DNA of 64,000 nucleotides from Salvator merianae (taxonomy: Eukaryota; Chordata; Lepidosauria; Squamata; Teiidae), in contig QVOM02000073.1 in the NCBI GenBank assembly GCA_003586115.2, positions 39,048,876 through 39,112,875 of the forward strand. The letters are read 5' to 3'. Positions 35,501-45,457 of this stretch are shown piece after piece. How positions within the stretch are numbered: the first letter of the stretch is position 1; each line of letters begins with the position of its first letter. The notes beneath the pieces were generated by a model. The model was not told where the DNA came from and ran no database searches. It saw nothing but the letters and a program-made list of their open reading frames with translations. Position numbers and translations under genes: made by a program.

Positions 35501-37598
35501 TTTTTTTTTCTTTTCTTTGTCAGCTTTATTGTTGCTTCCAAGTGAATCTCTTCTTAGTAGTTTAAACAATCCAGCCAAATTTTTTTATGCAGGTAAAATG
35601 ACATAGTAGTCTGGAATTAAGCGAACAGTAAGACCTCAGGCACAACTGAATGAAAACTAATTTAGTTTTGCATTCAAGTTTTTTGTAGCACAATTAGTAG
35701 AGGGCTTTTAAAAAAATTGTTTTGGGGAAAAAAAAGAACAACTTCTATGCAGAGGTTCTCTCCCCCACTCCCCAACAAGTTTGTGGGAGATCGTCCTCTT
35801 TCAGGAACTATAAGAAGAATAGTTTCCATGTAAAGAGCAAGCCCTCTGCAACTGATCCCTGCTAGTGTTAGACGATACTATAAACAGGTGCCAATTTGGT
35901 CTGGATCCTGTTTATAGCTCTATCTAGCACCTGCAACAATTGGTTGCATGGCTTTGTTTTTCATACTGTTATCATTAATCTTTTTTTCCCCTTTTTTTAT
36001 TATTATTTATTTTTTAAGGATATATAAAATTACACTAAATAATTCATGATTTGTCAACTAACATTTTTAACTAACATTTTCACTAATTCCCAGATTTCTT
36101 CTATATTTCTTACCCCCCAACCACCCAGCTCTTTTCTTCCACCAACATTCTTCTTCTTTTCTCTTCATTCTTTTCCTCCAGCAAACCCAATCCACTTTCC
36201 AAGTCCACTTTCCAGATCTTGCAAAAGTTCAATAGAGAGTTTCCAGTTTTCACCAAAGTCTATCCACTGCCTTATTTTTCTGTAACTTATTATATTTGTC
36301 CAGTCTCTCAAAATCTTCTTCTCATATCAGTCTTTCTCTAATTTGGCTTCTGCCCATTCTTCTACTCCGCCACTTTTAAATTCCCCCTTCTGACTCCTTC
36401 AGTTGTTGTTGTTATTTTCTTCTTTCGTCTCCTCCTCCAATCCTTTCTTTGTTTACACCAGAAATATTGTTTATTCACAGTAACACTTTGCTGCCTCCAA
36501 ATATGGATTGTTTCCGTTATTATGCACCTCATGTGTTTCTTCCTCTCCTGAAAAATTTGTTTTTCCAAGGCTTCCTTCAATGAAAAAATATAGCCTTGAG
36601 CTGTTATCAGTGGTACAGACAACTCGTCTTGTCTCGTAGTCTGTATTTCTTGAATCGTAAATTTTGTCTGAGGAATTTCTGCCTTGAAATCGCCCAATTT
36701 CAAAGTCTTATCCTTTGTTTCATGAAGTTCAGTGCATAAAGCACCTATTTCCGTTTTAATGTCCTGTCTTAATCTCTCAAAAGTCAGCCTCTGAATCTCA
36801 AAAGAACTCTGCATTTCTTGAAAAATAGAGTCCATTTTTAAAAAAAGTAAATCTGACTGGAAGCCACACTGTTCATTTCTTTCTAATTGCATGTTTTCTT
36901 CTCTATCTGTCTTAAAAACTTGGTTCTCTGAAGAAGCCCTCTAATTAATAAAGGCACTTTTTTCTTTTATTTTCTTCTTTTGTCTTAATTAAACCGAACT
37001 CCCATATCCGTGCATTCTATTTACTTAGCTGATAAGCACTGGCCAAATGTATTTTGATAAAGCACTGAAAACCCCGGCGTGTCCGAAGAACAGAACTTTA
37101 AATGATTTATCTAAAAAAACTTCACAGCCTTTGCAAATACTTTAGCATCTTGCTGAATTACGATGTTTAAACTTTCAGCATACATTGTCCAAACTGCAAT
37201 TGTAGAGGTTTTTTTTTTTCTTTTTTCTTTATTTTGCTCTTCTTAATGCTTATCTTAGTTTTAAAATCTTCATTAATTAAAAAGGGGATTGGCTGAACTT
37301 ACAGTCCTGCAGACGAAAGTCTTGAAGACAACACACAACGTGACTCAGGAATGTTGACAAAATTCCCCCAGCTCCTTCGTCTCCTCCTTGCGCAGATAGC
37401 CACGGCTCTCTCATAGCCCCCACTGGGGGGAGACTTGGTGGAGCTCAAATGAGGAATCCCTCTGCCTCCCTCTCACTCAGGGAGATGAAATCTTCAGACA
37501 GAGGGGGTTTGAACTCCCCCCTCTGTCTCCTCACGTTGCGGTTTGCTCAGAGGAAAAATCCTCTCAGCAACTACATTCAGCCATCTTCCCCGGAAGTC
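35501..37598 (-). mobile_element. Short L1-type element without visible ORF2
   Basis: The minus-strand 5' end is GACTTCCGGGGAAGATGGC, an L1-type start. The 3' end is an A-tail seen as T's from 35501, with AATAAA just upstream (35525-35530 on the plus strand). The flanks are AGTAGCTTTAT (35490-35500) and AGTAGCTCTAT (37599-37609), an 11-bp duplication with one mismatch. Between lie a 5' UTR, an ORF1-like coiled-coil frame and a 3' region; no endonuclease or reverse transcriptase motif is seen. The structure resembles half-LINE (HAL1-like) elements, though an internal deletion of ordinary L1 would look the same. A second T-rich segment at 35981-36015 could instead mark the end of a shorter copy. 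Confidence 0.6.
36362..36892 (-). CDS. ORF1-like coiled-coil protein of the short L1-type element
   Basis: A 176-codon frame. Residues ~20-125 are rich in E, K, Q and L with heptad-like spacing (TFERLRQDIKTEIGALCTEL), suggesting a coiled coil like that used for trimerisation by L1 ORF1 proteins. A basic tract (RRRRKKK) lies near the C-terminus. The L1 ORF1 IERAHR core is not seen, so either the RNA-binding half is lost or this is a different protein. It lies downstream of a ~700-bp 5' UTR. Expression is unknown. Confidence 0.4.
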   Translation of the reverse strand: MQLERNEQCGFQSDLLFLKMDSIFQEMQSSFEIQRLTFERLRQDIKTEIGALCTELHETKDKTLKLGDFKAEIPQTKFTIQEIQTTRQDELSVPLITAQGYIFSLKEALEKQIFQERKKHMRCIITETIHIWRQQSVTVNKQYFWCKQRKDWRRRRKKKITTTTEGVRRGNLKVAE

Positions 37599-37611
37599 AG
37601 TAGCTCTATGG

Positions 37612-38229
37612 TTTTGAAACAGCTCCCTGACTAGTGCATTCCCATTTGCACTGCTGCCCCTGCTGGCCAGCTCGCAAACTGTTCCATTGCTGACAAGTGT
37701 AAATAACACCCACCGGACTCCATCTTTGCCAGCCTGAAGCCTGCTAATTATAACGTTCTGCTCTAGTAAGAGCGAAAACGCCAATTCTTCCAATTTGGGG
37801 ATCACTGCCCCAAGTGCTCCTATCACCACTACAACCATTTTTGCCTTCATCTTCCACATCCTCTCCAGTTCTTGGTATTTCTCCAGTTTCTCTTCACTTG
37901 AGACTGCTATGTCTATTATCACTGCTTTTTTCTTGTCTTTGTCTAATACCACAATATCAGGTTGATTGGCCAGTTCATGTTTGTCGGTCTGAGAATGAAT
38001 GTCTCACAGGATCTTGGTTCTGTCAAACTGGAATAACTATGACCATGTCACTCCTTGTGTCTGTTTGGAGTGTTCTCCTTATGCTGGCTACTAAAGAGCA
38101 ACTCTAAACCTTCCGCAATTTTTTCCTTTTTATGGTTCTTTATCTTGAAGTTAACACAAAACTGACCTTTTCTAGTGCTACGGATTAGATCACCTTGCTG
38201 CTTGGTCACCCTTATCCTGTAACTCTAAC
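37612..38229 (-). pseudogene. R4-like LINE restriction-like endonuclease remnant
   Basis: The minus strand reads FDRTKIL, then (after a stop) DIHSQTDKHELANQPDIVVL, then DKKKAVIIDIAVSSEEKLEK and MVVVVIGALGAVIPKLEE. The PD...D...IDIAV arrangement fits the restriction-like endonuclease at the C-terminus of R2/R4/NeSL-type LINEs, which nicks the target DNA. Nearer 37620 the frame departs from the expected C-terminus. The 5' side is broken by the solo LTR and may resume briefly at 38873-38960. R4 versus a neighbouring clade is an inference. Confidence 0.55.
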
Positions 38230-38292
38230 TGTTATGTCCCAGGCAGGCTGATAAACGAGGGCTAAGGCAAGACTCAGTAATAGAGAAGTCCT

Positions 38293-38298
38293 TTTATT
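38293..38298 (-). terminator. Polyadenylation signal of the solo LTR
   Basis: AATAAA on the minus strand, about 270 bp downstream of the TATA box, consistent with the end of R in an LTR. Confidence 0.55.
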
Positions 38299-38563
38299 AA
38301 CAGTCCGGGTCACAACAGGGAGGCAGCAGGTATCGATACACAAACAAAGCCGAAGGAGTAAGAGAAGCCGTAGTCAAAGTCCAGTCCAAGTTCAAACAGG
38401 GTTGTAGTCACCAAAGCAAACAAAGTCCAGAGATTAAGAGAAGCCGAAGTCAAAACACAATCCAAACAAAGGGTCAAGGTTCTAGAAGCCAGGAGATCAG
38501 AGTAACAGGATGCACAGATGGAAAGCAGTTGCTGACCATGCCTGGGCTGCAGTCCCTGTGTTG

Positions 38564-38571
38564 TATTTATA
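38564..38571 (-). promoter_or_regulatory. TATA box of the solo LTR
   Basis: TATAAATA on the minus strand, placed where a U3 promoter is expected, about 300 bp from the LTR 5' end. The TAA ending the U3 open frame lies inside it. Confidence 0.6.
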
Positions 38572-38863
38572 CTGCAGGATCATCTTCTCCCAGGTGTGAA
38601 CTTGGGTGTGGCCGGCTTCTGCTAGATTGCTTACACAAGCTCAGCTGAGCCCTGCGTTTAGCCCTTCTTCTTTCTATGGCTGGAGGAGGAATGTTTGCAG
38701 GAATCTCTGATGTTTCCAAAACATCTCCTGCCGATGTTTGTGCTTTGTCCTCTGGGAAGGTGATAAGCTGTCTGGGCTCTGTACCACCTGGAGCTGCCTG
38801 CTCAACATCTACACAGCTCTCAGGCTGAACACCGCCCTCATCCTCAGAGTCTGAGGCACTCAT
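38567..38863 (-). CDS. Open frame spanning the U3 of the solo LTR
   Basis: A 98-codon frame opens at base 5 of the LTR and ends within the TATA box. The product is acidic at the start (MSASDSEDEGG) and has a basic patch (ERRRAKRRAQL) in the C-terminal third. No family recognised. It may be only a composition effect. Confidence 0.25.
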   Translation of the reverse strand: MSASDSEDEGGVQPESCVDVEQAAPGGTEPRQLITFPEDKAQTSAGDVLETSEIPANIPPPAIERRRAKRRAQLSLCKQSSRSRPHPSSHLGEDDPAV

Positions 38864-38969
38864 AACACTAACCTCCGTCTGAAGTTTAGGCAGACTTCTC
38901 TCTTTATGTACATTGCTTACATTTCTTTGACAGAATATCTGTTTCTTTTTTTGCTTTTTATCTCAAAGA

Positions 38970-39115
38970 GCTCAAAGTAATGAATATTGTCCTCCTCGCT
39001 TTCCACTTATTACTACAACAACCTACCAGGGAGGCTGGACTGGGTAGTAATGACAATTCCAAGGTCATCCTATGAGCTTCGATGGCTATGTGGGGATTGG
39101 TTTAATGGACTCCCA
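38970..39115 (+). repeat. Possible MIR-like/CORE-type SINE remnant
   Basis: Segments like TACAACAACCTACCAGGGAGG, CCAAGGTCATCC and GCTATGTGGGGATT match in order the shared MIR-like core pattern (CTCACAACAACCCT, CCAAGGTCACC, GTGGGGATTTGAA). Ends are not definable. Confidence 0.45.
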
Positions 39116-39309
39116 TGTCTTAATCCAGTACAGCAGTGACTCCGCTATACTGGCTGTCCACTAGCCGACCCATCTGGAGAATATCCATTCTGGACTTGAG
39201 CTGAATTATATGTATTTCCTGTATGTGAACACAAGATTACTGTGCTATGGTTTAGAGTCCTACATCATGTAGAGTATTTGGATTCTGTATCAGTTGGCAT
39301 CTAGCTATT

Positions 39310-40340
39310 GTCTAGCTATTAGACTGTTTTCTAGCGATTAGCCCTGATGATTGTAGAAGGTGCTATGCACTAGGGGTGTGCACGAAGCTTCGTACCACCC
39401 GAATTTCGATCGAATTTTGTGATTTCATTCCCTTCGCATCGAATGCGAAGGGCAACAGAAATCACGAAATCGAATTGCGAAGGTCCCTCAATTTTCGATG
39501 CATTTCGGGACCTTTGCAATTTGCCGCTGTCTCATCCCCCTAGGCTGACAGCGCGCGCGCTGACAGCCTAGGGTGAATCAGGCAGGCAGCGAGCGGAAGA
39601 GGAGAAAACTCAAGTTGATTTTTCTTCTCTTCCGCTTGCCGTCTCATCCCCCTAGGCTGTCAGCACATGTGGGAGACGAAAGAAATCAACAGGAAGGAAG
39701 GGAGGGATTCCCTTCCCGGTGATTTCTCTGCTCTCCCGCCAGCTCTCTGATTTACCCCACTCTGTCAGCGCGCACGCTGACAAGAGTAGGGTGAATCAGA
39801 CAGCCGGTGGGAGACGAGAGAAATCAACAGGAAGGAAGGGAGAGATTCCCTTCCCGGTGATTTCTCTCGTCTCCTGCCGGCTCTCTGATTTACCCTACTC
39901 TGTCAGCACGCGTGCTGACAGAGTAGGGTGAATCAGGGAGCCAGCAGCGAGCGGAAGAGGAGAAAAACTCAATGCGAAAAAAAGACCTTCGCCGCGAAGG
40001 TCTTTCCTTCGCGTTGAGTTTTCTCCGTTTCCGATGGGTCCCGTCGCTGCGAAGATTTTCGCATCGGAAACGAAAAGCGCCCTTTTCGCGCCTCTCGTTT
40101 TCAAGTGAAAACGAAGCCCCGGTGCTTCGCAGGGCTGCGAAGCGAAGAAGGGAAATTGCCTTTGTGCACATCCCTACTATGCACCTGAAGGTCAGCTGCT
40201 GGGAGACTGTAAGTAGAGCAAGTTGTGTGCTATATCCTGCTGGTGGATTTACCTGTGCAGCTGATTGGGCATTGCAAGAGCAGATTGCTGGACTAGATGG
40301 ACCATGGGTCTAATCCAATGAGGCACTTCTTATGTTCTTA
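39310..40340. repeat. Interspersed sauropsid repeat split by hAT copy B
   Basis: Left piece 39310-39370 and right piece 40185-40340 join across the insertion. The right piece shows GGACTAGATGGACCATGG and CTTCTTATGTTCTTA, an inverted relative of 32066-32395. Confidence 0.55.
39371..40176. mobile_element. Non-autonomous hAT-type element, copy B, with palindromic units
   Basis: Ends are TAGGGGTGTGCACGAAGC and TTTGTGCACATCCCTA, with a perfect 8-bp duplication CTATGCAC at 39363-39370 and 40177-40184 (T at position 2 and A at position 7, as in hAT targets). The interior has about four units built on CTGTCAGC-GCGC-GCTGACAG palindromes at about 39541, 39652 (one arm lost), 39759 and 39897. This core differs from copy A. 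Subterminal DNA is rich in CGAA/TTCG. It is inserted into an interspersed repeat. Confidence 0.87.
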
Positions 40341-40963
40341 CCTTCAGCCAGTGTCCAATTCAGAACAAGGCTGCATCCCCATGGGGATAAGATGAGTTGT
40401 TTGGGGCAGGACTTGTGTGTGAGCTTATGCAGGGATGGAAGTTGTGGTGAGCACACATAATTTCCTCCCTGTGCTTCCTGCTTTTGGGGAGCATGTTGCT
40501 GAGGGAGAACTTCCACTGAAGCAGTGATATTTCTGCATACTTATAAAAGCACCAGAAATGGCACTGGAAGTTGACTATTTTTGGTAAGTTAAAGAAGCAC
40601 CTTGTGCAGAAATCAGCTTGTAAGTTGCCTCCTCCTCCTCCTTACATTCATATAGGAGAGGGGGAAGCTACAACCCCTGCAAATCACCCAAAGAGTTATT
40701 TGAAGACATTTACCAGAAAGGTGTCTTGTAGGGCAGTTGTGACAACTCAGGAGCATATTGAAGTTTGAGGCCCCTAGGTATCCTACCTTTTGGACACCTA
40801 GGCCTTGAGGTGATGGGGTCATGTTATGAACCTAACTGGATAGTGTCCAAGTATCTGTCATGAAATTCTTAAGCTGAATTGGGCCTGTTCTTTCATCCAT
40901 ACATAGCTCCTAATAGAGTACATGCTCTAGCCAAAAAGTAAAAGAGATGCAGATACATACAGA
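40341..40963. other. No recognised feature
   Basis: No gene or repeat family recognised. Confidence 0.4.
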
Positions 40964-41290
40964 ACTGTCAACTGCCAGCCATCCCTGAGAAGCATCCACC
41001 AGTTGCTGGAACTGGTGCGGGACCTAGGCAGCCACACCTGGGACTGCAGGAGGTGTGGACAGGCAGCCCTTACACAATAAAGAGCCAAGTCAGAACAGCC
41101 TGCTTGGGAACTGCGGCCTCCCTGCTGTGGCCAACTGTCAACTTCCAGCTGTCCCTAAGGAACATCCACCAGTTGCTGGAACTGCTGCTGGGCCTGGGCA
41201 ACCCTAGGACTAGAGGGGGTGAGGCCAGGCAGCCCTTAAGCAACAAAGAGGCAAACTAGAACTGTCTCTTGGCCCTCACTCCTGCTGCTT
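40964..41290. repeat. Diverged tandem duplication, period 170 bp
   Basis: ACTGTCAACTGCCAGCC at 40964 and ACTGTCAACTTCCAGCT at 41134 start two copies. Both carry CATCCACCAGTTGCTGGAAC, and the order of later motifs is conserved. No function recognised. Confidence 0.7.
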
Positions 41291-41439
41291 GATAGAACAG
41301 CAGACTAGATGCCTTTGGTGAAGGAAAAGCAACCCTTCACAGCTGGACATCTTCTTCCTGATTAGCATCTGATTTCCCCTGCCATCCATGCTGTACATTT
41401 CAGAGTTCCTCCTGCTGGGATTCATTCGCTGAAATGCTG

Positions 41440-41545
41440 CCTATTTAATTTTACAATTTATCTGTTATATTTCAATTATAAACCGCCCTGGGACCGTTAG
41501 GTATAGCGTAGTATAAAAACGTAAAAATAAATAAAATAAATACAG
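41440..41545 (+). mobile_element. LINE (L2/CR1-like) 3' tail
   Basis: TTATAAACCGCCCTGGGACC and a diverged GGTATAGCGTAGTATAAA precede an AAATAAATAAAATAAATA tail, the standard 3' UTR end of sauropsid L2-like LINEs. Confidence 0.7.
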
Positions 41546-42304
41546 GGCAAGTTGATATATTGCTGTCTAGGTAGACTCTCTCTCAAGGGTGAGCACTCAA
41601 GAAATCCCCATGCAGTGAAATGTGCAACAGCTATTGTAGTTTCCAGCAAATTTCATCAGACTTTTCCATCATGGCTGCAACTATTTCATCACAGCAGCTA
41701 GTCCAGATTCTTGCCTAACAAATAATGTTTTTTCTCTGCTATAATCCTTTGCAATAAGTGAGCCAGAACAACAGCAAAGAGGAAGGTTAGATATGAAAAA
41801 ACAAAAACAAAAGAATCTCTGTAGTCAGCTAGAACAAACTTGAGGAATTTGGGGGGAACTCAGTACATATCTTCTCTGATTTATTATTCTTTACAGGATG
41901 AAGGAAAATTGCTCAGAGCACCATTTGACTTCCATTTACAGGTTACTATCTAAAGATGCATTGAAATTGACCTTTGTTTTCTTCAGCAAAGGATGTGAGC
42001 AAAGCAGCTCTACACAGGAAAAGTATAAACCTCTTTGTTCTCACATCACCCTCTCAATATGTAGCTTTCTAGCTGTCTTTGGCCAGTACTCACATGAAAA
42101 GAAAATACTATGGTTTCTGCTCTACCCTGGCATCAACCTATTTATGTAACTTGCTGTGCTCTAGAATTCAGCAGCAAAGAGCCTTTTATACTGGTGGAAG
42201 CTTCCTGCATGACATAGCACCCTAAACATGCAAGGGTCTAAGACTAAAGTACAAGATACTAAGTTGTGCTGAGAAACTCTGCAACTGAAGAAAGCTTTCC
42301 GCTC
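41546..42304. other. No recognised feature
   Basis: No gene or repeat family recognised. An 83-codon frame at 41898-42149 lacks a known domain. Confidence 0.4.
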
Positions 42305-43473
42305 TAGAGATGTACATTAACCGTTTTTCTGGTTTGTTTCAATTTGATTTGGTTTGATTTGAATTGAACTGAACTGAACCGAACCAAGTGAACCATGAGC
42401 ATGTTTGCATCAATCTTTTAATGGCTCCAAAGACCTCTGTGTATGTGCAACTAGAGATTCTCTAGAATCTCCCTTTTTTAAGTAGTAGCCCTAGCTTGTA
42501 AGTGCTTCTAACTTTAGTTTTGTGTAGTGTCAGGATCCAGCATTTTTAACTTTAATTGTGTGGGGATACCTAGTACTAAATATTAAGGAAGAGAGAGATA
42601 TGGCAACAATTTTGGACTAAAAGATTGGTAAGTTCCTTGAAGCATTTCATAGTGTGGAAAACCTCTGAGGTGTATGAAAGGGATATGGAGAATGAAAAAG
42701 AGTTTAGCTTGTTATAGAAATCCAACAACTGAATGAGAAAGTAATAGTCCTGATTAGCTGCCTTAAAGGAAAAAATTTGTCTGAAAGACTTACCGAAAGA
42801 AGTGGGCTTGAGAGAATTAATAAAAACATTTATTGAGTGGTTGAAGGACTATAATATCAAGATCAAAGTGGAAAAAACTGACAGGGCACATAGAAGTTTG
42901 AGGCTGAGAGTTAAAGAAGGAAACAACTACAGAAACATTATAATAGCCTTCACAAGGGATAATGAGAATATTACATAATGATACAAATATGAAATAAAGC
43001 TAGTCACAGATATAGGTGATAGGGTGGATTATGATAGGTATGACAGTAAATAGTCCTATACAGAGATCAGAATGAATTAGTACTAAATTATTGATATTTG
43101 GATGGGAATTAAAATATTATTGTGGAGGTTTATTATATTAGTATGTATTAAAATACAAATTATATTAAGGAAATATAAGTTTGGTAAAATTGGTTAAAAT
43201 TGGAAGTATATCAATCTCTGATCATCCCCCAATAATAGGAAGAGAGATAAAAGTTGGAATTTAACCAAGCATCTTATTAAAGAAAGAACATAGATAAATA
43301 GACAAATAAAAAATTATTTTGAAATTAATGATAATGAGGGGATGAGAAAGTCAATCATTCCAGACACATTTAAAGTGGTGATAAGGGGGAAGTGCTTAAA
43401 TTTAGAGACAGGGATTAAAAGTAAAAAGAGACAATAGAGAAGTGTTAATTTATGAGGTGGAAGAGTTGCAAAG

Positions 43474-45457
43474 TAGGGATGTGCACGAAGGCACGTTTCC
43501 CTTTTCGCTTCGCAGGAATGCGAAGCTCCTAGGCTTCGTTTTCGTGCGAAAAAATACGCACGAAAATGAAGCCCTTCGTTTTCGCGGCGAAGATTTTCGC
43601 CGCGAACGGAAGCAGAGAAAACAAGGCGAGGGGAAGAGCTTTGACTTAATTTCTCTGCTTCGGATTGCGCTCGCCTCTCTCTCATTCCCCCCCCCCCAGT
43701 CTGTCAGTGTAATGACAGACTGGGGGGGGATGAGAGAGAGGCGAGCGCCATCGGAAGCGGTGAAATCGAGGCAAAGGTCTTCCCTTTGCCTTGATTTCTT
43801 CGTTTCCGATGGCGCAGCGCTCTCTCTCACTCCCGCCGCAGTCTGTCAGTGTAATGACAGACTGGGGGGGGGATGAGAGAGAGGCGAGCGCCATCGGAAG
43901 CGATGAAATCGAGGCAAAGCTCTTCCCTTTGCCTTGATTTCTTCGTTTCCGATGGCGCAGCGCTCTCTCTCACTCCCGCCGCAGTCTGTCAGTGTAATGA
44001 CAGACTGGGGGGGGATGAGAGAGAGGCGAGCGCCATCGGAAGCGATGAAATCGAGGCAAAGGTCTTCCCTTTGCCTTGATTTCTTCGTTTCCGATGGCGC
44101 AGCGCTCTCTCTCACTCCCGCCGCAGTCTGTCAGTGTAATGACAGACTGGGGGGGGATGAGAGAGAGGCGAGCGCCATCGGAAGCGATGAAATCGAGGCA
44201 AAGGTCTTCCCTTTGCCTTGATTTCTTCGTTTCCGATGGCGCAGCGCTCTCTCTCACTCCTGCCGCAGTCTGTCAGTGTAATGACAGACTGGGGGGGGGG
44301 ATGAGAGAGAGGCGAGCGCCATCGGAAGCGATGAAATCGAGGCAAAGGTCTTCCCTTTGCCTTGATTTCTTCGTTTCCGATGGCGCAGCGCTCTCTCTCA
44401 CTCCCGCCGCAGTCTGTCAGTGTAATGACAGACTGGGGGGGGGATGAGAGAGAGGCGAGCGCCATCGGAAGCGATGAAATCGAGGCAAAGCTCTTCCCTT
44501 TGCCTTGATTTCTTCGTTTCCGATGGCGCAGCGCTCTCTCTCACTCCCGCCGCAGTCTGTCAGTGTAATGACAGACTGGGGGGGGATGAGAGAGAGGCGA
44601 GCGCCATCGGAAACGGTGAAATCGAGGCAAAGCTCTTCCCTTTGCCTTGATTTCTTCGTTTCCGATGGCGCAGCGCTCTCTCTCACTCCCGTCGCAGTCT
44701 GTCAGTGTAATGACAGACTGGGGGGGGATGAGAGAGAGGCGAGCGCCATCGGAAACGGTGAAATTGAGGCAAAGGTCTTCCCTTTGCCTTGATTTCTTCG
44801 TTTCTGATGGCGCTGCGCTCTCTCTCACTCCCGCCGCAGTCTGTCAGTGTAATGACAGACTGGGGGTGGGATGAGAGAGAGGCGAGCGCCATCGGAAGCA
44901 ATGAAATCGAGGCAAAGGTCTTCCCTTTGCCTTGATTTCTTCATTTCCGATGGCGCAGCGCTCTCTCTCATTCCCGCCGCAGTCTGTCAGTGTAATGACA
45001 GACTGGGGGGGGGATGAGAGAGAGGCGAGTGCCATCGGAAGCGGTGAAATCGAGGCAAAGGTCTTCCCTTCGCCTTGATAGCTCCGTTTCTGCTGGCTGC
45101 TGGCTGCCTCATTCACCCTAGTCTGTCAGCGCTCGCGCTGACAGCCTAGGGGGGTGAATCAGTGAGGGGAAGAGAAGGAAAATCAACGGGAAGGGAATCC
45201 TTCCCTTCCGTTGAGTTTTCTCCACTTCCGCTCGCTGCTGGCTGGCTGATTCACCCTAGGCTGTCAGCGCTAGTGCTGACAGCCTAGAGAGGTGAGACAT
45301 CGGCAAATTGTGAAGGTCCCGAAATGCTTCGAAAAATTGAGGGACTTTCGCAATTCGCATTCGTGATTTCTGTTGCCCTTCGCATTCGATGCGAAGGGCA
45401 CGAAATCATGAAAATTGATCGAAAATCGAATGCCACGAAGCTTCGTGCACACCCCTA
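43474..45457. mobile_element. Non-autonomous hAT-type element, copy C, with large palindromic array
   Basis: Ends are TAGGGATGTGCACGAAGG and CTTCGTGCACACCCCTA, with a perfect 8-bp duplication TTGCAAAG at 43466-43473 and 45458-45465. It lies in the opposite orientation to copies A and B. Its left end matches the inverse of copy A's right end, and its right end matches the inverse of copy B's left end. The array fills most of the 1984 bp. No transposase is seen; the ~60-145-codon frames repeat every unit and are artefacts. Confidence 0.9.
43698..45110. repeat. Ten ~142-bp inverted-dimer units
   Basis: AGTCTGTCAGTGTAATGACA starts at about 43698, 43840, 43983, 44125, 44267, 44411, 44554, 44696, 44838 and 44981, a period of 142-144 bp. 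Each unit alternates two palindrome centres, one at GTGTAATGAC and one at a GGTCTTCCC segment. The array is therefore a chain of ~71-bp half-units in alternating orientation. Units are nearly identical. Two further units with the other core (CTGTCAGCGC) follow near 45123 and 45260. Confidence 0.92.

Larger units (their letters stand above)
38230..38867 (-). mobile_element. Solo LTR (638 bp)
   Basis: It starts TGTTATG and ends CATAACA, a short inverted repeat typical of LTRs, and is flanked by the perfect 5-bp duplication CTAAC at 38225-38229 and 38868-38872. On the minus strand the layout is U3, TATAAATA (38571-38564), then AATAAA (38298-38293) about 63 bp before the end. No internal gag-pol sequence adjoins, so it formed by LTR-LTR recombination. 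Gypsy versus endogenous retrovirus cannot be decided from the LTR alone. Confidence 0.85.

Noticed and set aside
40880..40900. GGGCCTGTTCTTTCATCC as a Harbinger-like end
   Set aside because: Only the first ten bases fit; no matching right end or duplication was found nearby.
43698..45110. Regularly spaced palindromic repeats suggesting a CRISPR array
   Set aside because: The units are contiguous 142-bp inverted dimers with no unique spacers, lie inside a transposon with 8-bp duplications, and the genome is eukaryotic.
43314..45116. Many open frames of 60-145 codons on both strands with recurring protein motifs
   Set aside because: They repeat with the 142-bp array period and appear in both strands of a palindromic satellite, so they are by-products of repetition, not genes.
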